From: Tenacibaculum sp.
GTDB lineage: Bacteria > Bacteroidota > Bacteroidia > Flavobacteriales > Flavobacteriaceae
Length of the DNA: 64,000 nucleotides
Reading direction: 5' to 3'
NCBI GenBank assembly: GCA_022448525.1
Contig: JAKVCX010000001.1
Span: forward strand, 124,001-188,000
This document shows positions 46,232 through 55,663 of this stretch, in pieces; within the stretch, counting starts at the first letter, position 1, and every line of letters starts with the position of its first letter. The position numbers and the translations under genes were made by a program. A model generated the notes under the pieces. It was not told the origin of the DNA. It was given only the letters and a program-made list of their open reading frames with translations, and made no database searches.

Positions 46232-47743
46232 ATGAAATATATACAGACTGTTCTTATTCTTGCAATTATTGTTGCTGTTAGTTCTTGTAGAAAAGACTTT
46301 AGTACAGTTGCAAGTTCTGGTAGCCTAGAATTTTCTAAGGACACTGTATTTTTAGATACGATTTTCACTAATATTGGTTCTTCTACTTATAATTTAAAAG
46401 TATATAATAGAAGTAGTAATGCTATTAGTATTCCAGAAATTCGATTAGAGAATGGAATTACTTCTAACTATCGTTTAAATGTTGACGGAATTCCTGGGAA
46501 AGTATTTCAAGATATTGAAATATTAGCGAATGATAGCATTTTTGTTTTTGTAGAAACAACAATAGACTTCACCGCTGTTCCAGATCCGTTATACACAGAC
46601 AAAATTTTATTTGATACGGGAGATAATCAACAAGATGTTGACCTCGTTACTTTAGTTCAAGATGCGACATTTATTTTCCCTGAAAGAGATCCGATTACAA
46701 TGGAAATCGATCAACTTACTTTAAATGGACAACCTACAACCATTAGAGGTCGATATTTAGAAGATAGCGAACTTACTTTTACTAAAGAAAAACCATATGT
46801 TATTTATGGATATGCTGCAGTTCCACCAAATAAAACTCTTACAATTGAAGCAGGAGCTAGAATTCATTTCCATGATAACTCAGGTTTAATTGTAGATGAA
46901 GCTGGTACTTTAAAAGTAAATGGAACATTAAGTGAGAAAGTTACTTTTGAAGGTGATCGTCTTGAATCTTTTTTCGATAAAGTTCCTGGTCAATGGGGAA
47001 CTATTTGGATGCGAGCTGGAAGTAGAGATAATGAACTTAATCATACCATTATCAAGAATGGAATTATCGGAGTTTTAGTTGATAGTTTGGGAACAGCTGG
47101 AGTACCAACCTTGAAAATTGAAAACTCAGAGATCTACAATCAATCTAGCTTTGGAATTTTAGGAAGAGAAGCTCAAATTGAAGGAAATAATGTTGTTATT
47201 GGAGATGCAGGACAAGTTTCTTTGGCTGCTACCGTTGGAGGATCTTACAATTTCACACATTCTACATTCGCAAATTACTGGAACAATAGCCTTCGTTCTT
47301 TGCCTGCAGTACTAGTTAATAATTTCTTTGTTTTTGAAAATGAACAAGGACAAGAAGTTACAGATACAAGAGACTTAATTGCTGCTAACTTTACAAACTG
47401 TATCATCAATGGAAGTAACAATATTGAATTTGTTGTAGATAGAGTTGATGGCGGTGGATTGTTTAATTATTTCATTGAAAATTGTTTAATCCAATTTGAT
47501 GATTTCAATAATAATTTCGCTAATAACAACGAATTAAATTTTAGTGACACCTCTCACTACTTGAATAATATCATTAACGGAAACCCTGATTTTATTGGAC
47601 GATTTGACGAAGACTTTAGAATTGGTGACCAAAGTGATGCTATAAATAAAGCAAAAGCAACTTCTTTTTCAATTGACTTATTAGGAATGGATAGATCTGA
47701 CTCTCCAGACATAGGAGCTTATCAACATATAATTCCCGAATAA
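46232..47743 (+). CDS. Surface lipoprotein with right-handed beta-helix-like repeats
   Basis: A 503-aa lipoprotein (VAVSSC lipobox, Cys at about 19). It begins with an Ig-like segment (DTVFLDTIFTNIGSSTYNLKVYNRSSNAISIPEIRLENG) followed by a parallel beta-helix stretch (TIEAGARIHFHDNSGLIVDEAGTLKVNGTLSEKVTFEGDR) resembling right-handed pectate-lyase-like coils. It ends SPDIGAYQHIIPE, the usual close of such proteins. Probably periplasmic or surface-exposed; no enzyme site seen. Likely cotranscribed with the cyclase. Confidence 0.82.
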   Translation: MKYIQTVLILAIIVAVSSCRKDFSTVASSGSLEFSKDTVFLDTIFTNIGSSTYNLKVYNRSSNAISIPEIRLENGITSNYRLNVDGIPGKVFQDIEILANDSIFVFVETTIDFTAVPDPLYTDKILFDTGDNQQDVDLVTLVQDATFIFPERDPITMEIDQLTLNGQPTTIRGRYLEDSELTFTKEKPYVIYGYAAVPPNKTLTIEAGARIHFHDNSGLIVDEAGTLKVNGTLSEKVTFEGDRLESFFDKVPGQWGTIWMRAGSRDNELNHTIIKNGIIGVLVDSLGTAGVPTLKIENSEIYNQSSFGILGREAQIEGNNVVIGDAGQVSLAATVGGSYNFTHSTFANYWNNSLRSLPAVLVNNFFVFENEQGQEVTDTRDLIAANFTNCIINGSNNIEFVVDRVDGGGLFNYFIENCLIQFDDFNNNFANNNELNFSDTSHYLNNIINGNPDFIGRFDEDFRIGDQSDAINKAKATSFSIDLLGMDRSDSPDIGAYQHIIPE

Positions 47744-47878
47744 TCTAAGCGAGTTTTTTAATTTAACTAAGGACTTCCTACCGTTTATCGAAATTTAGCT
47801 AAAACATTGAAATTCTGAACTATATTTGTATCAAAGTTTGTTTCATTATAATTATTTATAGTAGTTAATTTGGTTTGT

Positions 47879-47914
47879 AAAGGACTATTTGTTAAGGATA
47901 ACGAGTAGTCCTTT
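47879..47914. terminator. Terminator-like hairpin between convergent genes
   Basis: AAAGGACTA / TAGTCCTTT, 9-bp perfect stem with an 18-base loop, in the gap between 47743 and 47939. Confidence 0.5.
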
Positions 47915-47938
47915 CTATTTACACTAACGCTACTCAAC

Positions 47939-48937
47939 TTACTCTGATAATAAGTTATAAAAGCCTTGCTTATCATCTAAAATCAAAGCTAATGATTTCG
48001 CTTGTTTCTTTATCCCATAAATAGTTTCAAACTCTACCATTTCTTTAAAATGAATAATTGTATTGTGTCCGCACAGCTTCCCTAAAAATGAAAAGTACTT
48101 TACATTCTCATCTTCAAAATCTTTCGAACTAACTTCTATTTTGTCTATATTTTCAATTGATACATTTGCATGACCAGCAAAACCAAATTTTAAAATTAAA
48201 CGATTATTTTCCGCATCAAGAAGAACTGGTCTTTTCTTCATAGATTTAAATATTGCTAAAAACTGCAATAAAGTATAAACACTTAACAAAGTTAAAATCC
48301 ATGCAACCGTAACGCTCCATTTTTCTAATATTACGTGTAATACAAAAGTTTCAATTAACATCACCAAAATAATACCTAGAAATACGCCATTATAAGTTCC
48401 TTCTTTATGATAACTATATGAGTTTTCTTTGGACACGACTTTCTTCCAATCAAAAAACAAGTAATAAAAAACAGATATTTCAGTTGCTAAAAAATGAGCT
48501 ATTTTCTTTGGAAAAACTTCAGCAGTTGCCATTTGAATTGTGTCAAAGAAATCTACCGATGTTGAATTTTGTTTAAATGTTTTGAACAACAATCTTGCTT
48601 TGTAAAAAATAAAACCAAAAATCCCCAACTCAACAACGGGAATAATAAAATCTTTAATCAAGTCTAATAAACGTTGATCTGATTTTGGAAGTAAAAAACT
48701 AGCTAAAAACGTTGATAGCACAAAAACAGATAAGACTGTAATTTTTGGAACCTCTTTTCTTCTTATAAGTAAAAAATAGATAAAAGGAATAGTTACTAAA
48801 AAATCAATTATGATATAATTAGCATAACTATTATTGTAAAAACTTGACTTTAAAAGAAGAACTAAACTCAAAAAAAGAAGAGCAGGAATAATTATAAAAT
48901 TATACCTGCTCCAATATTTATTATATGATATAAACAT
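47939..48937 (-). CDS. Membrane protein of unknown function with a C-terminal soluble domain
   Basis: A 332-aa protein with six or so hydrophobic helices in the first 230 residues (IIPALLFLSLVLLL, IIDFLVTIPFIYFLL, VLSVFVLSTFLASFLL, ELGIFGFIFYKA, later GIILVMLIETFVLHVIL). The C-terminal part of about 90 residues is beta-rich (AENNRLILKFGFAGHANVSIENIDKIEVSS) and looks like a PH-like fold. No family recognised. Stands alone. Confidence 0.75.
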   Translation of the reverse strand: MFISYNKYWSRYNFIIIPALLFLSLVLLLKSSFYNNSYANYIIIDFLVTIPFIYFLLIRRKEVPKITVLSVFVLSTFLASFLLPKSDQRLLDLIKDFIIPVVELGIFGFIFYKARLLFKTFKQNSTSVDFFDTIQMATAEVFPKKIAHFLATEISVFYYLFFDWKKVVSKENSYSYHKEGTYNGVFLGIILVMLIETFVLHVILEKWSVTVAWILTLLSVYTLLQFLAIFKSMKKRPVLLDAENNRLILKFGFAGHANVSIENIDKIEVSSKDFEDENVKYFSFLGKLCGHNTIIHFKEMVEFETIYGIKKQAKSLALILDDKQGFYNLLSE

Positions 48938-49010
48938 AACTAAATAATTATGCCTATTAGTAGCGATAATATGCTATTAGTTACATTTAAACTGCTATAA
49001 TTTTATCTAT

Positions 49011-50294
49011 TTATTCATTTTTATATACAACACCATCTTTCATAACAAACTTTACTTCCTCCATCACTTTTATATTTTTTGAAGGCTCTTCATCAACAGC
49101 AATAATATCTGCATAAAAACCAGGTTTTATTTGGCCAATTTCATTCTCCATTTTCAAAATCTTTGCATTTGTAATTGTTGCGGCTTGAATCGTTTCCATA
49201 ACTGGCATTCCAGCTTCGACCATATATCTAAACTCTTTACCGTTATTTCCGTGTTTAAAAACGCCTGCATCAGTACCAAAAGCAATCCCAACTCCACGCT
49301 TATATGCTTTAGCGAATGTACCCTGAATTTGTGGGCCAACTGTTAGTGCTTTTGGAACTACAATAGCTGGATAATAACCATCTACTTTTGCCTTTTCTTC
49401 CACTTCTTTACCAGCAGTAATAGTTGGAACTAAATAAACATCATGCTTTTTCATTAATTCCATTGTCGCATCACTCATATAAGTACCATGCTCAATGGTT
49501 TTTACACCTCCAATAATTGCTCTTTGCATTCCTTCATCTCCATGAGCATGAGCTGCTACATGCATTCCATAATCCTTTGCCATATCACAAATTGCTTTTA
49601 CTTCTTCCAATGTAAATTGAGGATTATCTCCACTTTTCGCAACACTTAAAACTCCACCAGTAGCAGTAATTTTAATACAATCTGCTCCATTCTTATATCG
49701 TTGACGAACTGCTTTTTTGGCATCTTCAACACTATTCACAATTCCTTCTTTAGGTCCAGGATCTCCAATTAACACTCTCCTACTCCCATTTGTCGGATCG
49801 GCATGTCCTCCAGTTGTTGCCAAAGCTTTTCCAGCTGTAAAAACTCTTGGACCAGGAATTTTTCCAGCATTTATCGCTTTTTTTATAGAAATATTCACTC
49901 CAGTTCCTCCTAAATCACGAACAGTTGTAAATCCTTTTAACAAGGTAGTTTTCGCAAACCCTACAGAGTTAAATGCTACATCTGCTTCATCAAGAATGTA
50001 ATTCTCTAGCCTTGTTCGTGGTCCGAATTCATTTTCAATATGAACATGCATATCAATCAAACCAGGCATTACTACTTTATTTTTTAAATCGATCACTTGG
50101 TCGATGCTATTCCTCGGAATTACATATCCGTTCATAACACTAGTGATTTTATTTTTTTGAACAACGATGGTTTGTTTTGATTTTGTAATTCCAGATTTCG
50201 TATCGATTAATTTTCCACATAGGATATACGTAGTTTGGCCAACTAATCCAATTGCAGAAAACAAGAAGAAAAGCAGAAGTAATGGTTTTCTCAT
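49011..50294 (-). CDS. Exported amidohydrolase-family (imidazolonepropionase/prolidase-like) enzyme
   Basis: A 427-aa protein. The signal peptide MRKPLLLLFFLFSAIGLVG is cut before Gln20. A TIM-barrel amidohydrolase follows, with the metal motif LIDMHVHIE, carbamate-Lys candidate CIKITATGG, His in HVAAHAHGD and ECGTY-like TIEHGTYMSD, and the catalytic Asp in AFGTDAGVFKHG. Close relatives include Xaa-Pro dipeptidases and organophosphate-acting members, so a dipeptide or cyclic amide substrate in the periplasm is likely. Exact substrate unknown. Confidence 0.88.
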   Translation of the reverse strand: MRKPLLLLFFLFSAIGLVGQTTYILCGKLIDTKSGITKSKQTIVVQKNKITSVMNGYVIPRNSIDQVIDLKNKVVMPGLIDMHVHIENEFGPRTRLENYILDEADVAFNSVGFAKTTLLKGFTTVRDLGGTGVNISIKKAINAGKIPGPRVFTAGKALATTGGHADPTNGSRRVLIGDPGPKEGIVNSVEDAKKAVRQRYKNGADCIKITATGGVLSVAKSGDNPQFTLEEVKAICDMAKDYGMHVAAHAHGDEGMQRAIIGGVKTIEHGTYMSDATMELMKKHDVYLVPTITAGKEVEEKAKVDGYYPAIVVPKALTVGPQIQGTFAKAYKRGVGIAFGTDAGVFKHGNNGKEFRYMVEAGMPVMETIQAATITNAKILKMENEIGQIKPGFYADIIAVDEEPSKNIKVMEEVKFVMKDGVVYKNE

Positions 50295-50414
50295 TTTTAA
50301 TAAAAAATTAAGTTTAATAGAACTCTAAAATAGCTAATTTCACAATAAAATATCAAAAGTTGTGTAACAGAAAATAAAATCGCAATTTTGATTTATTAAT
50401 TAGCAAACTATTTT

Positions 50415-51386
50415 ATGGAAGGTTTTTCAGGGCTTTTTTCGGATAAGAAAGAATTTAATTATTTTGGAAAAGGAAGTGAATTTGCACTTATCTTTTTTAA
50501 GAACATTTTCTTAACTATAATAACTCTTGGCATTTATTATCCATGGGCGAAAGTTGAAATTTTAAAGTACCACTATCAATCAACAGAGATTGATAAAAAT
50601 TCATTTGTATTCCATGGAACAGCAAAAGAAGTACTCTTTGGATTTCTGAAAATTTATGCCTTTATTTTTATCTTCTACATTCTTTTAGGTTACGGAACAA
50701 TTACCGAGAATCCTAATTTTACAGGAATCGCTTTAGGTGTATTTTACTTACTATTCCTTTTGTTAATTCCTTTCGCTATTCACGGTGCCATTAGATATAG
50801 AGCTTCAAAAAGTTCTTGGAAAGGAATTCATTTTTCTTATCTAGGAGATAAAATGGAATTATTCTGGAAATGTTTAATTGGATCGTTAATTACCATTTTA
50901 ACTTTAGGAATATATGGCGCTTGGTTCAGCATCGATATAAGAAAGTATATTTTCAGTCACTTACGTTTCGGAAACTTATCATTCGACTTTAAAGGTGAAG
51001 GAAGCACATTCTTTTTAATCAATTTGAAGTTCTTTTTCTTATCTATTCTAACCTTAGGAATTTACTCTATTTGGTATATCAAAGAACTGTTTTCTTATTA
51101 TGCAGAAAACACAACAATCACTCAAAATGGAAGAGAGATTAACTTTCGCTTCAATGCGAAACCAGGAGATGTTTTTGAGCTTTTAATTGTTAATTTTTTA
51201 TTGACAGTGGTAACTTTAGGAATTGCAACTCCATGGATTATCATAAGAACGCAAACATTTATTTTTAGATTTTTAGAAATTGAAGAAGGACTAAATACAG
51301 ATGCTATTCAAAAAATAAATTACGATAATTACACAGATGCATCGGGAGATAGTTTTTTAGACTTCTTAGATCTTGATCTTTTATAA
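50415..51386 (+). CDS. DUF898 (YjgN-like) membrane protein
   Basis: A 323-aa protein with repeated units of a two-helix pattern (TIITLGIYYPWAKVEILKY, ITILTLGIYGAWFSIDIRKYI, LSILTLGIYSIWYIKEL, VVTLGIATPWIIIRTQ), four copies in all. This LTLGIY.PW repeat is characteristic of DUF898/YjgN. Function unknown; inner membrane. First gene of a plus-strand run to manC, 11 bp before the SDR gene. Confidence 0.9.
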   Translation: MEGFSGLFSDKKEFNYFGKGSEFALIFFKNIFLTIITLGIYYPWAKVEILKYHYQSTEIDKNSFVFHGTAKEVLFGFLKIYAFIFIFYILLGYGTITENPNFTGIALGVFYLLFLLLIPFAIHGAIRYRASKSSWKGIHFSYLGDKMELFWKCLIGSLITILTLGIYGAWFSIDIRKYIFSHLRFGNLSFDFKGEGSTFFLINLKFFFLSILTLGIYSIWYIKELFSYYAENTTITQNGREINFRFNAKPGDVFELLIVNFLLTVVTLGIATPWIIIRTQTFIFRFLEIEEGLNTDAIQKINYDNYTDASGDSFLDFLDLDLL

Positions 51387-51397
51387 CAACCCAATTA

Positions 51398-52081
51398 ATG
51401 AAGAAAAACATAGTTATTACAGGTACCAGCAGAGGAATTGGTTTTGAATTAGCACAACAATTCGCAGCAGCTGGTCATCAAGTTATTGCACTTTCTCGTA
51501 ACAGTAGTCCTCTTGAAAAAGTAAACCACGATAATATTCTTGCTATTTCAACAGATTTGATGAATGAAAATTCATTAGAAAAAGCAGCTTCTACCATACT
51601 TGAAAAATTTGGTTCTGTTGACATTCTAATAAACAATGCTGGAATGTTAGTCAACAAACCTTTTGAAGAGTTAACTTCTGAAGATTTTTTAAAAGTTTAT
51701 CAAGTAAATGTTTTTGCTGTTGCTCAACTTACGCAAAAACTAATTCCCAATATGAAACGTGGAAGTCATGTCGTAACAATTAGTAGTATGGGTGGAATTC
51801 AAGGAAGCATGAAATTTCCGGGATTAGCTGCTTATAGTTCTGCCAAAGGCGCTGTCATTACCTTATCTGAATTATTAGCAGAAGAATACAAAGAAAAAGA
51901 AGTTGCATTTAATGTGTTAGCGCTTGGTGCAGTACAAACAGAAATGTTAGAAGAAGCTTTCCCTGGATATCAAGCTCCAATTACAGCAAAAGAAATGGCA
52001 GATTACATTTTTAATTTTGCTTTAACAGGAAATAAAATTTACAACGGAAAGGTATTACAAGTTTCTAGTTCAACACCATAA
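51398..52081 (+). CDS. Short-chain dehydrogenase/reductase
   Basis: A 227-aa Rossmann enzyme with the nucleotide motif GTSRGIGFEL (about 8-17), NNAGML, catalytic Ser in ISSMGG and YSSAK (Tyr and Lys pair). The C-terminus ends VLQVSSSTP. Substrate unknown. Close spacing to neighbours (11 and 13 bp) suggests an operon. Confidence 0.9.
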   Translation: MKKNIVITGTSRGIGFELAQQFAAAGHQVIALSRNSSPLEKVNHDNILAISTDLMNENSLEKAASTILEKFGSVDILINNAGMLVNKPFEELTSEDFLKVYQVNVFAVAQLTQKLIPNMKRGSHVVTISSMGGIQGSMKFPGLAAYSSAKGAVITLSELLAEEYKEKEVAFNVLALGAVQTEMLEEAFPGYQAPITAKEMADYIFNFALTGNKIYNGKVLQVSSSTP

Positions 52082-52094
52082 ATAAAATTGATAT

Positions 52095-52922
52095 ATGAAA
52101 AAAGAGAAGTTAAAAAACTACAATCAAAAAGTCCTTGCAATACTTGGAACATTGGGTATCATATTAGTTTTAACTGGAATATTTACATTTGGAGGTATTA
52201 TTATCTCGGAATATTTCAGGTATCAAAACTATGAGACTCAGGAAACAGGTATTCTCTCTCAAGAAAAAGTTGAGGAGTTACAAAAAGAAAAAAAACGAGA
52301 ACAAGTTATTTCGTTAGAAACACCAAGATTAATAGACACATTAAAATCAACTTACATCATTCCTGTTTCACACAAGACACTGAACGAAAAAGAAGACACT
52401 TCTGAACTTTTAAATGCGTTTAATAGTGTTGAAAAAATATCTAAATCAAATAGACGACGATATTCTAAAAGTTATTACGGTTCATATAACAACATTATAA
52501 TTTCTTCTCCTAAAGAAAGTAAGAACAATAAAATTTTTAATAATAGAGTAAACTTTAATCATATCGCCACAGAGTATTTTGAAGATGACATTTTATTGCT
52601 TTTGAAAGTGTCTAAAAAAGACACAAACAAAGACGGAATTATAAATTTAAAAGACTTCAAATCGTTGTTTATATACTCTTTTAAAAGTAAAGATTTACGA
52701 GAAATTCAACTTGATGGGTACGATGTGAACAGTTACAAATTCATTCACGAAAGTAAAGATTTAATTGTGAGCTTCGGAATGGATAAAAATGAGAATGGTG
52801 GATTTGAAAGCTACAATGAACCCACTATCCTTAAGAAATACTCATTTAAAGGAAAAGTATTAACTGATTTAGTAGAACAGAAAATCGTAAATGAATTACA
52901 AAAAACACTAGAAGGAAGTTAG
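52095..52922 (+). CDS. Membrane-anchored protein with EF-hand-like calcium loops
   Basis: A 275-aa protein with a cytoplasmic basic N-terminus, one hydrophobic helix (about 13-36, VLAILGTLGIILVLTGIFTFGGI), a long charged helical or disordered region and a C-terminal domain. The domain contains an EF-hand/dockerin-like loop KKDTNKDGIINLKDF and a second, weaker loop MDKNENGGFE. It probably binds calcium outside the membrane. Family not recognised. Confidence 0.75.
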   Translation: MKKEKLKNYNQKVLAILGTLGIILVLTGIFTFGGIIISEYFRYQNYETQETGILSQEKVEELQKEKKREQVISLETPRLIDTLKSTYIIPVSHKTLNEKEDTSELLNAFNSVEKISKSNRRRYSKSYYGSYNNIIISSPKESKNNKIFNNRVNFNHIATEYFEDDILLLLKVSKKDTNKDGIINLKDFKSLFIYSFKSKDLREIQLDGYDVNSYKFIHESKDLIVSFGMDKNENGGFESYNEPTILKKYSFKGKVLTDLVEQKIVNELQKTLEGS

Positions 52923-52944
52923 AACTTCCTTTTATTTTTTATTG

Positions 52945-53538
52945 ATGGAAAACATCCTACAAAAATACATAGCTGAAAAAGCAATTCCTCTGGTAATTTA
53001 CTTAATTAATGAACATAAGGTAAATCTGAAAATTGTAAACGAACGACAAACCAAACATGGTGATTTTAGAACTTTACCAAATGGTAAAACCCAAATCACT
53101 GTTAATAATAACTTGAATAAACATCAATTTTTACTAACCTTAATACATGAAATCGCTCATCACGTAACCTATAAAAAATTTGGACGAGTTCAACCACATG
53201 GTAAAGAATGGAAAACTGTTTTTCAGCATTTAATGTTGCCTTTTATACAACCTGATATTTATCCTCCACACATTCTTCCGTACCTGGCTAATCACATGAA
53301 AAATCCGAAAGCCAGTACTGATGCAGACGTAAAATTATCATTAGTATTGAGAGAAGGTGTGGCAAAACCGGGAAAGAGTTTTATATTTGATATTCCGATG
53401 GAAAGTGTATTTCAGTACAAAAACACACTTTACAAGCGCGGAAATAAAAGAAGAACACGCTATGAGTGCCTTAATTTATCGAACAAACGCGTTTATCTGT
53501 TTAATCAGAATGTAGAAGTTTTACCCGTAAATCAATAA
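52945..53538 (+). CDS. SprT-like metalloprotease domain protein
   Basis: A 197-aa protein. The ORF track begins at a TTG (52942); the ATG at 52945 is preferable. The zinc-protease motif LIHEIAHHVTYKKFGRVQPHGKEW (HExxH plus the downstream His) is that of SprT/Spartan-like proteases. The C-terminal part (KNTLYKRGNKRRTRYECLNLSNKRVYLFN) looks like a small nucleic-acid-binding beta domain, as in SprT homologues. Eukaryotic Spartan cleaves DNA-protein crosslinks; the bacterial role is unproven. Confidence 0.85.
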   Translation: MENILQKYIAEKAIPLVIYLINEHKVNLKIVNERQTKHGDFRTLPNGKTQITVNNNLNKHQFLLTLIHEIAHHVTYKKFGRVQPHGKEWKTVFQHLMLPFIQPDIYPPHILPYLANHMKNPKASTDADVKLSLVLREGVAKPGKSFIFDIPMESVFQYKNTLYKRGNKRRTRYECLNLSNKRVYLFNQNVEVLPVNQ

Positions 53539-53553
53539 CCAAACAAGCTCACT

Positions 53554-54630
53554 ATGAAGAATAATTTTTATGCCGTAATTATGGCTGGTGGAGTCGGATC
53601 AAGATTCTGGCCAGTTAGTACACAAAAGTTTCCAAAGCAATTTCATGACATGTTAGGAACTGGTCAATCTTTAATTCAACGAACGTTTGAACGTATTAAT
53701 GAATTAGTTCCTACAAGCAATATTATGATTGCTACAAACGAAAACTACGAGAAATTAGTACTTCAACAAATTCCGCAGTTAAACACGAAACAATTATTAC
53801 TTGAGCCAGTTATGAGAAATACTGCGCCTTGTATTTTATATTCCGCATTAAAAATTTATAGTCAAAATCCAGATGCTGTTATTCTTGTTGCGCCATCTGA
53901 CCACTGGATTAAAGATGAGGGTGAGTTTTTAAGAAATATAAAAACGTCATTTGAAGCTTGTGCTAAAGAGGATATTCTAATGACTTTAGGAATTCAACCT
54001 GATCATCCGAATACTGGTTATGGTTACATTCAATATGAAAACGCTGATTCTGAAATAAAAAAAGTAAAAAACTTTACTGAAAAACCTGACTTAGCAACTG
54101 CTGAATCATTTCTTGAAAGTGGTGACTACCTTTGGAATGCAGGAATTTTTGTTTGGTCTGCTAAAAGTATTCTGAAAGCATTTAAAGCTTATTTGCCTGA
54201 AATGGTAGATGTTCTTGACGATGGAAATAATGTTTACAATACTGACTTTGAAGACGATTTCATTAAAAACAACTACAAAGATTGTGAGAATATTTCTATT
54301 GACTTTGGAATCATGGAACGTGCAGATAATGTTCATGTATTACCTGTAGATTTCGGTTGGAATGATTTAGGAACTTGGGGATCTTTATATGGCAAACTAA
54401 AGAAAGACGGAGACGATAATGCTGTTGTAGGAGCTAATGTTATATTTAGAGATGCTAAAGGAAACATGATTCGTACAGAAAACGGAAAGCGTGTTGTTAT
54501 TCAAGGATTGGAAGATTTTATTGTGGTTGAAAAGAAGGACATTATAATGATTTGTCCTAGAAAGGACGACCAAGATATCAAAAAAATCATGGCAGAAGCT
54601 AGAGATTCTTTCGGTAAAAAATTCGTTTAA
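53554..54630 (+). CDS. manC: Mannose-1-phosphate guanylyltransferase
   Basis: A 358-aa enzyme forming GDP-mannose from GTP and mannose 1-phosphate, for LPS O-chains or exopolysaccharide. The signature GGVGSRFWPVSTQKFPKQF is near the N-terminus, followed by ILVAPSDHWIKDE, GYGYIQYE, FTEKPDL and FGWNDLGTWGSL. Nucleotidyltransferase domain only, without the fused phosphomannose isomerase domain of many ManC proteins. Follows the SprT-like gene by 15 bp. Confidence 0.95.
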   Translation: MKNNFYAVIMAGGVGSRFWPVSTQKFPKQFHDMLGTGQSLIQRTFERINELVPTSNIMIATNENYEKLVLQQIPQLNTKQLLLEPVMRNTAPCILYSALKIYSQNPDAVILVAPSDHWIKDEGEFLRNIKTSFEACAKEDILMTLGIQPDHPNTGYGYIQYENADSEIKKVKNFTEKPDLATAESFLESGDYLWNAGIFVWSAKSILKAFKAYLPEMVDVLDDGNNVYNTDFEDDFIKNNYKDCENISIDFGIMERADNVHVLPVDFGWNDLGTWGSLYGKLKKDGDDNAVVGANVIFRDAKGNMIRTENGKRVVIQGLEDFIVVEKKDIIMICPRKDDQDIKKIMAEARDSFGKKFV

Positions 54631-54688
54631 ATTTTCATGAATGATTCAACTCATTAAAACGTTTTTATAAAATAATTTATCTATTAAA

Positions 54689-55318
54689 TTGGGATTAGAC
54701 ATTACCCATTTACAAGTTGCACCTAACAAAGAATTTGGAACTTTCACATTATTAAAAGACGAAATAGAATCTTCATTGAAAGACCTTAATCTTCTGTCTG
54801 AAAATGTTTTTTCAAAAGCCTTTATAAACGGTATTTGGGAATATGTTGCTATTTTTCGTAATGATAAAGAACTACAATTAGGGAAATCAATTCTTTTAAA
54901 TAAGAATGACGGATTTACTAATTTTAAACTATTTACAACAGAAACTAATCCTGATTTAAATAAAATAATTGTAAACTTTGAAGAATATAATCAACTGAAT
55001 AATTTTAGTAAACATACCTTTAAAGAAAAGCTGACACTAGGAAGTAAATTGCAAATTCCTTATAAGAGTATCTCTTACGAAGGTGAACTTATGAAAGAAG
55101 TAGCTTACTTTAAAGAAATTGGTCATCAAAGAAAAGGAATGGATTCAAAATTCTTCAGTTTTTACGAGAATGAAAGTTTTTATTGTCAATTAGAAAATTT
55201 TCAAAAACTTTTAGATTTCAATCATTCAAGCAACCATATGTATCAAGAAGGAAATATTCAAAAACACTTTTTGAACACCTACATCAAAGGAAAAAGCATT
55301 TTACATATAGATTGGTAA
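54689..55318 (+). CDS. Uncharacterised cytoplasmic protein
   Basis: A 209-aa protein that begins at a TTG (54689); no in-frame ATG is near and MGLDITHLQVAP is a common kind of start for small uncharacterised proteins. It contains YFKEIGHQRKGMDSKFFSFYENE, a stretch seen in several uncharacterised families. No signal or membrane segment. It is followed 3 bp later by a small membrane protein, so the two are probably coupled. An immunity or stress role is only a guess. Confidence 0.6.
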   Translation: MGLDITHLQVAPNKEFGTFTLLKDEIESSLKDLNLLSENVFSKAFINGIWEYVAIFRNDKELQLGKSILLNKNDGFTNFKLFTTETNPDLNKIIVNFEEYNQLNNFSKHTFKEKLTLGSKLQIPYKSISYEGELMKEVAYFKEIGHQRKGMDSKFFSFYENESFYCQLENFQKLLDFNHSSNHMYQEGNIQKHFLNTYIKGKSILHIDW

Positions 55319-55321
55319 TAT

Positions 55322-55624
55322 ATGAGACATAAGCCTTTAATATTTACTACTATATTTTTACTAATTAATGTTCTCACTTTTTTAAGCGTTTTTTATTACA
55401 AAATAAACGGATCATATATAAGTATTAATATTGTTTTGTCAATGGCACAAGGTAATATGATTGGTATTGAAAACACTTTTTTGCGTTCTTCAATCTACCT
55501 GTTTCTTACCTCTATTATCATTTACAAAATTTCTGATTCTGCAAAAGATAAACTCGAATTGTTCATTATTATATTATTGATTCTTTTCACATCACTCCCT
55601 TTTTTAAACTTTAACGGAGTTTAA
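55322..55624 (+). CDS. Small three-helix membrane protein
   Basis: A 100-aa hydrophobic protein with membrane segments at about 7-24, 55-75 and 80-97, and an Ile/Leu-rich composition (LELFIIILLILFTSLPF). Only 3 bp after the preceding gene. No family recognised; its size and pairing resemble small accessory or immunity membrane proteins, but this is inference. Confidence 0.6.
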   Translation: MRHKPLIFTTIFLLINVLTFLSVFYYKINGSYISINIVLSMAQGNMIGIENTFLRSSIYLFLTSIIIYKISDSAKDKLELFIIILLILFTSLPFLNFNGV

Positions 55625-55663
55625 AAAAATATCGAGAAACCTAGTCTATTACTTAAAAACACA

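Noticed and set aside
46000-46368. 122-aa minus-strand ORF spanning the cyclase and beta-helix gene junction
   Set aside because: Overlaps two well-supported plus-strand genes; composition Ser/Thr/Phe-biased as expected for a shadow.
47785-47976. 63-aa minus-strand ORF
   Set aside because: It overlaps the stop of the 47939 gene and crosses the hairpin between convergent genes; no signal or family pattern.
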